The position numbers and the translations under genes were made by a program. DNA of 64,000 nucleotides from Kitasatospora arboriphila (GTDB lineage Bacteria; Actinomycetota; Actinomycetes; Mycobacteriales; Mycobacteriaceae): assembly GCF_000717275.1 (NCBI RefSeq), contig NZ_JNYV01000002.1, positions 186,001-250,000 of the forward strand. The letters are read 5' to 3'. Shown here piece by piece: positions 63,670 to 64,000 of this stretch (its first letter is position 1; each line of letters opens with the position of its first letter). Under the pieces are notes generated by a model. It had not been told where the DNA came from, ran no database searches, and was given only the letters and a program-made list of their open reading frames with translations.

Positions 63670-64000
63670 ATGCGATTTGTGAAACAGTGCGCGGCAGCAG
63701 CAGGGGCCGCAACGACAGCGCTTGCCATCTCGGTGGCGACCGCACCGGCCGCAGGTGCCGCTCCAGTCGGGCCGACGCTGACCGCAGCGCCGGTCACCGT
63801 CTACCAGATTCCGGCAATCGGGTTGCAGATCAGTGGCCTTCTCACCGGCGGCCCTCTCCTGGCATCGGTCCAGGCAAGTGCGCAAGCCCCCGGACTCACC
63901 ACATTCTCCGCTCCGGCGAGCCCGGTGACATGTTCGACCAGTGCAGCAGGCGCACTCGTACAGATCGACTACATCAATCTCTCCACCGGAACTCGCGGGA
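63670..64000 (+). CDS. Secreted protein, 5' part (cut by window end)
   Basis: ATG 63670 with GGAGG upstream opens a frame of 110 codons running off the window. A Sec signal peptide is clear: MRFVKQ, a hydrophobic Ala-rich core, and a likely cut after APAAGA. The mature part is Pro/Ala/Thr-rich (LTAAPVTVYQIPAIGLQISG) with no lipobox. The family is not recognised. Confidence 0.7.
   Translation, partial: MRFVKQCAAAAGAATTALAISVATAPAAGAAPVGPTLTAAPVTVYQIPAIGLQISGLLTGGPLLASVQASAQAPGLTTFSAPASPVTCSTSAAGALVQIDYINLSTGTRG

Overview
This is about 64 kb of high-GC DNA with dense, often overlapping genes, many GTG starts and actinobacterial families: F420/LLM oxidoreductases, a LytSR/acetate-symporter locus, a DtxR/IdeR-type iron box, NDH-2, and GCS2, TspO and MmyB-type regulators. 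A member of the Mycobacteriales, perhaps Gordonia or Rhodococcus, is the most likely source; this is an inference from gene content. No rRNA, tRNA, CRISPR array or intact insertion sequence was found.

Region 1 (1-13,065) is a catabolic cluster. A plus-strand operon holds a degenerate RibB-like protein (partial), a flavin reductase and an acyl-CoA ligase. Opposite it are a paralogous ligase, a LuxR regulator, and a minus-strand operon encoding a limonene-monooxygenase-like LLM flavoenzyme, a small SRPBCC protein, a second flavin reductase, RibBA and a VOC protein. An MFS transporter/zinc alcohol dehydrogenase operon and an SDR follow. Three near-identical 18-bp palindromes sit before the minus-strand transcription units, so the set is probably one regulon in which the oxygenase has its own reductase and flavin supply.

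Region 2 (13,170-24,000) is mixed: a Shedu-like (DUF4263) nuclease, a membrane diguanylate cyclase, a GlxA-type regulator, a GCS2-type ligase, small membrane proteins, an Hsp20 gene under a CIRCE element, nadE, a CinA-domain protein, a flavodoxin-like protein, a RibD-C reductase and NDH-2.

Region 3 (24,085-36,826) is a hydroxamate siderophore cluster: a formyltransferase diverges from a bimodular NRPS (C-A-T-C-A-T-TE), followed by a two-subunit ABC exporter and an ornithine/lysine N-monooxygenase, with an iron box in the divergent promoter. Both NRPS adenylation domains lack a segment immediately after a shared 169-bp stretch, and the second also loses frame there. A mis-assembled repeat is the simplest explanation.

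Region 4 (36,869-51,623) has an L-2-hydroxyglutarate-oxidase-like flavoprotein, TauE/SafE, RidA and TetR genes, a degenerate repeat block, two acetate-type symporters with small partner proteins and a LytS/LytR pair, an MmyB-type regulator diverging from an aldo/keto reductase, a palindromic repeat beside a truncated SnoaL-like gene, and a phospholipase-D protein. Region 5 (51,648-64,000) holds an acyl-CoA dehydrogenase/CaiB pair diverging from a thiolase, a LysR gene that seems to lack a normal start codon, an APC permease with an (R)-amine-transaminase-like enzyme, TspO, glutamate dehydrogenase, an LLM oxidoreductase and the start of a secreted protein.
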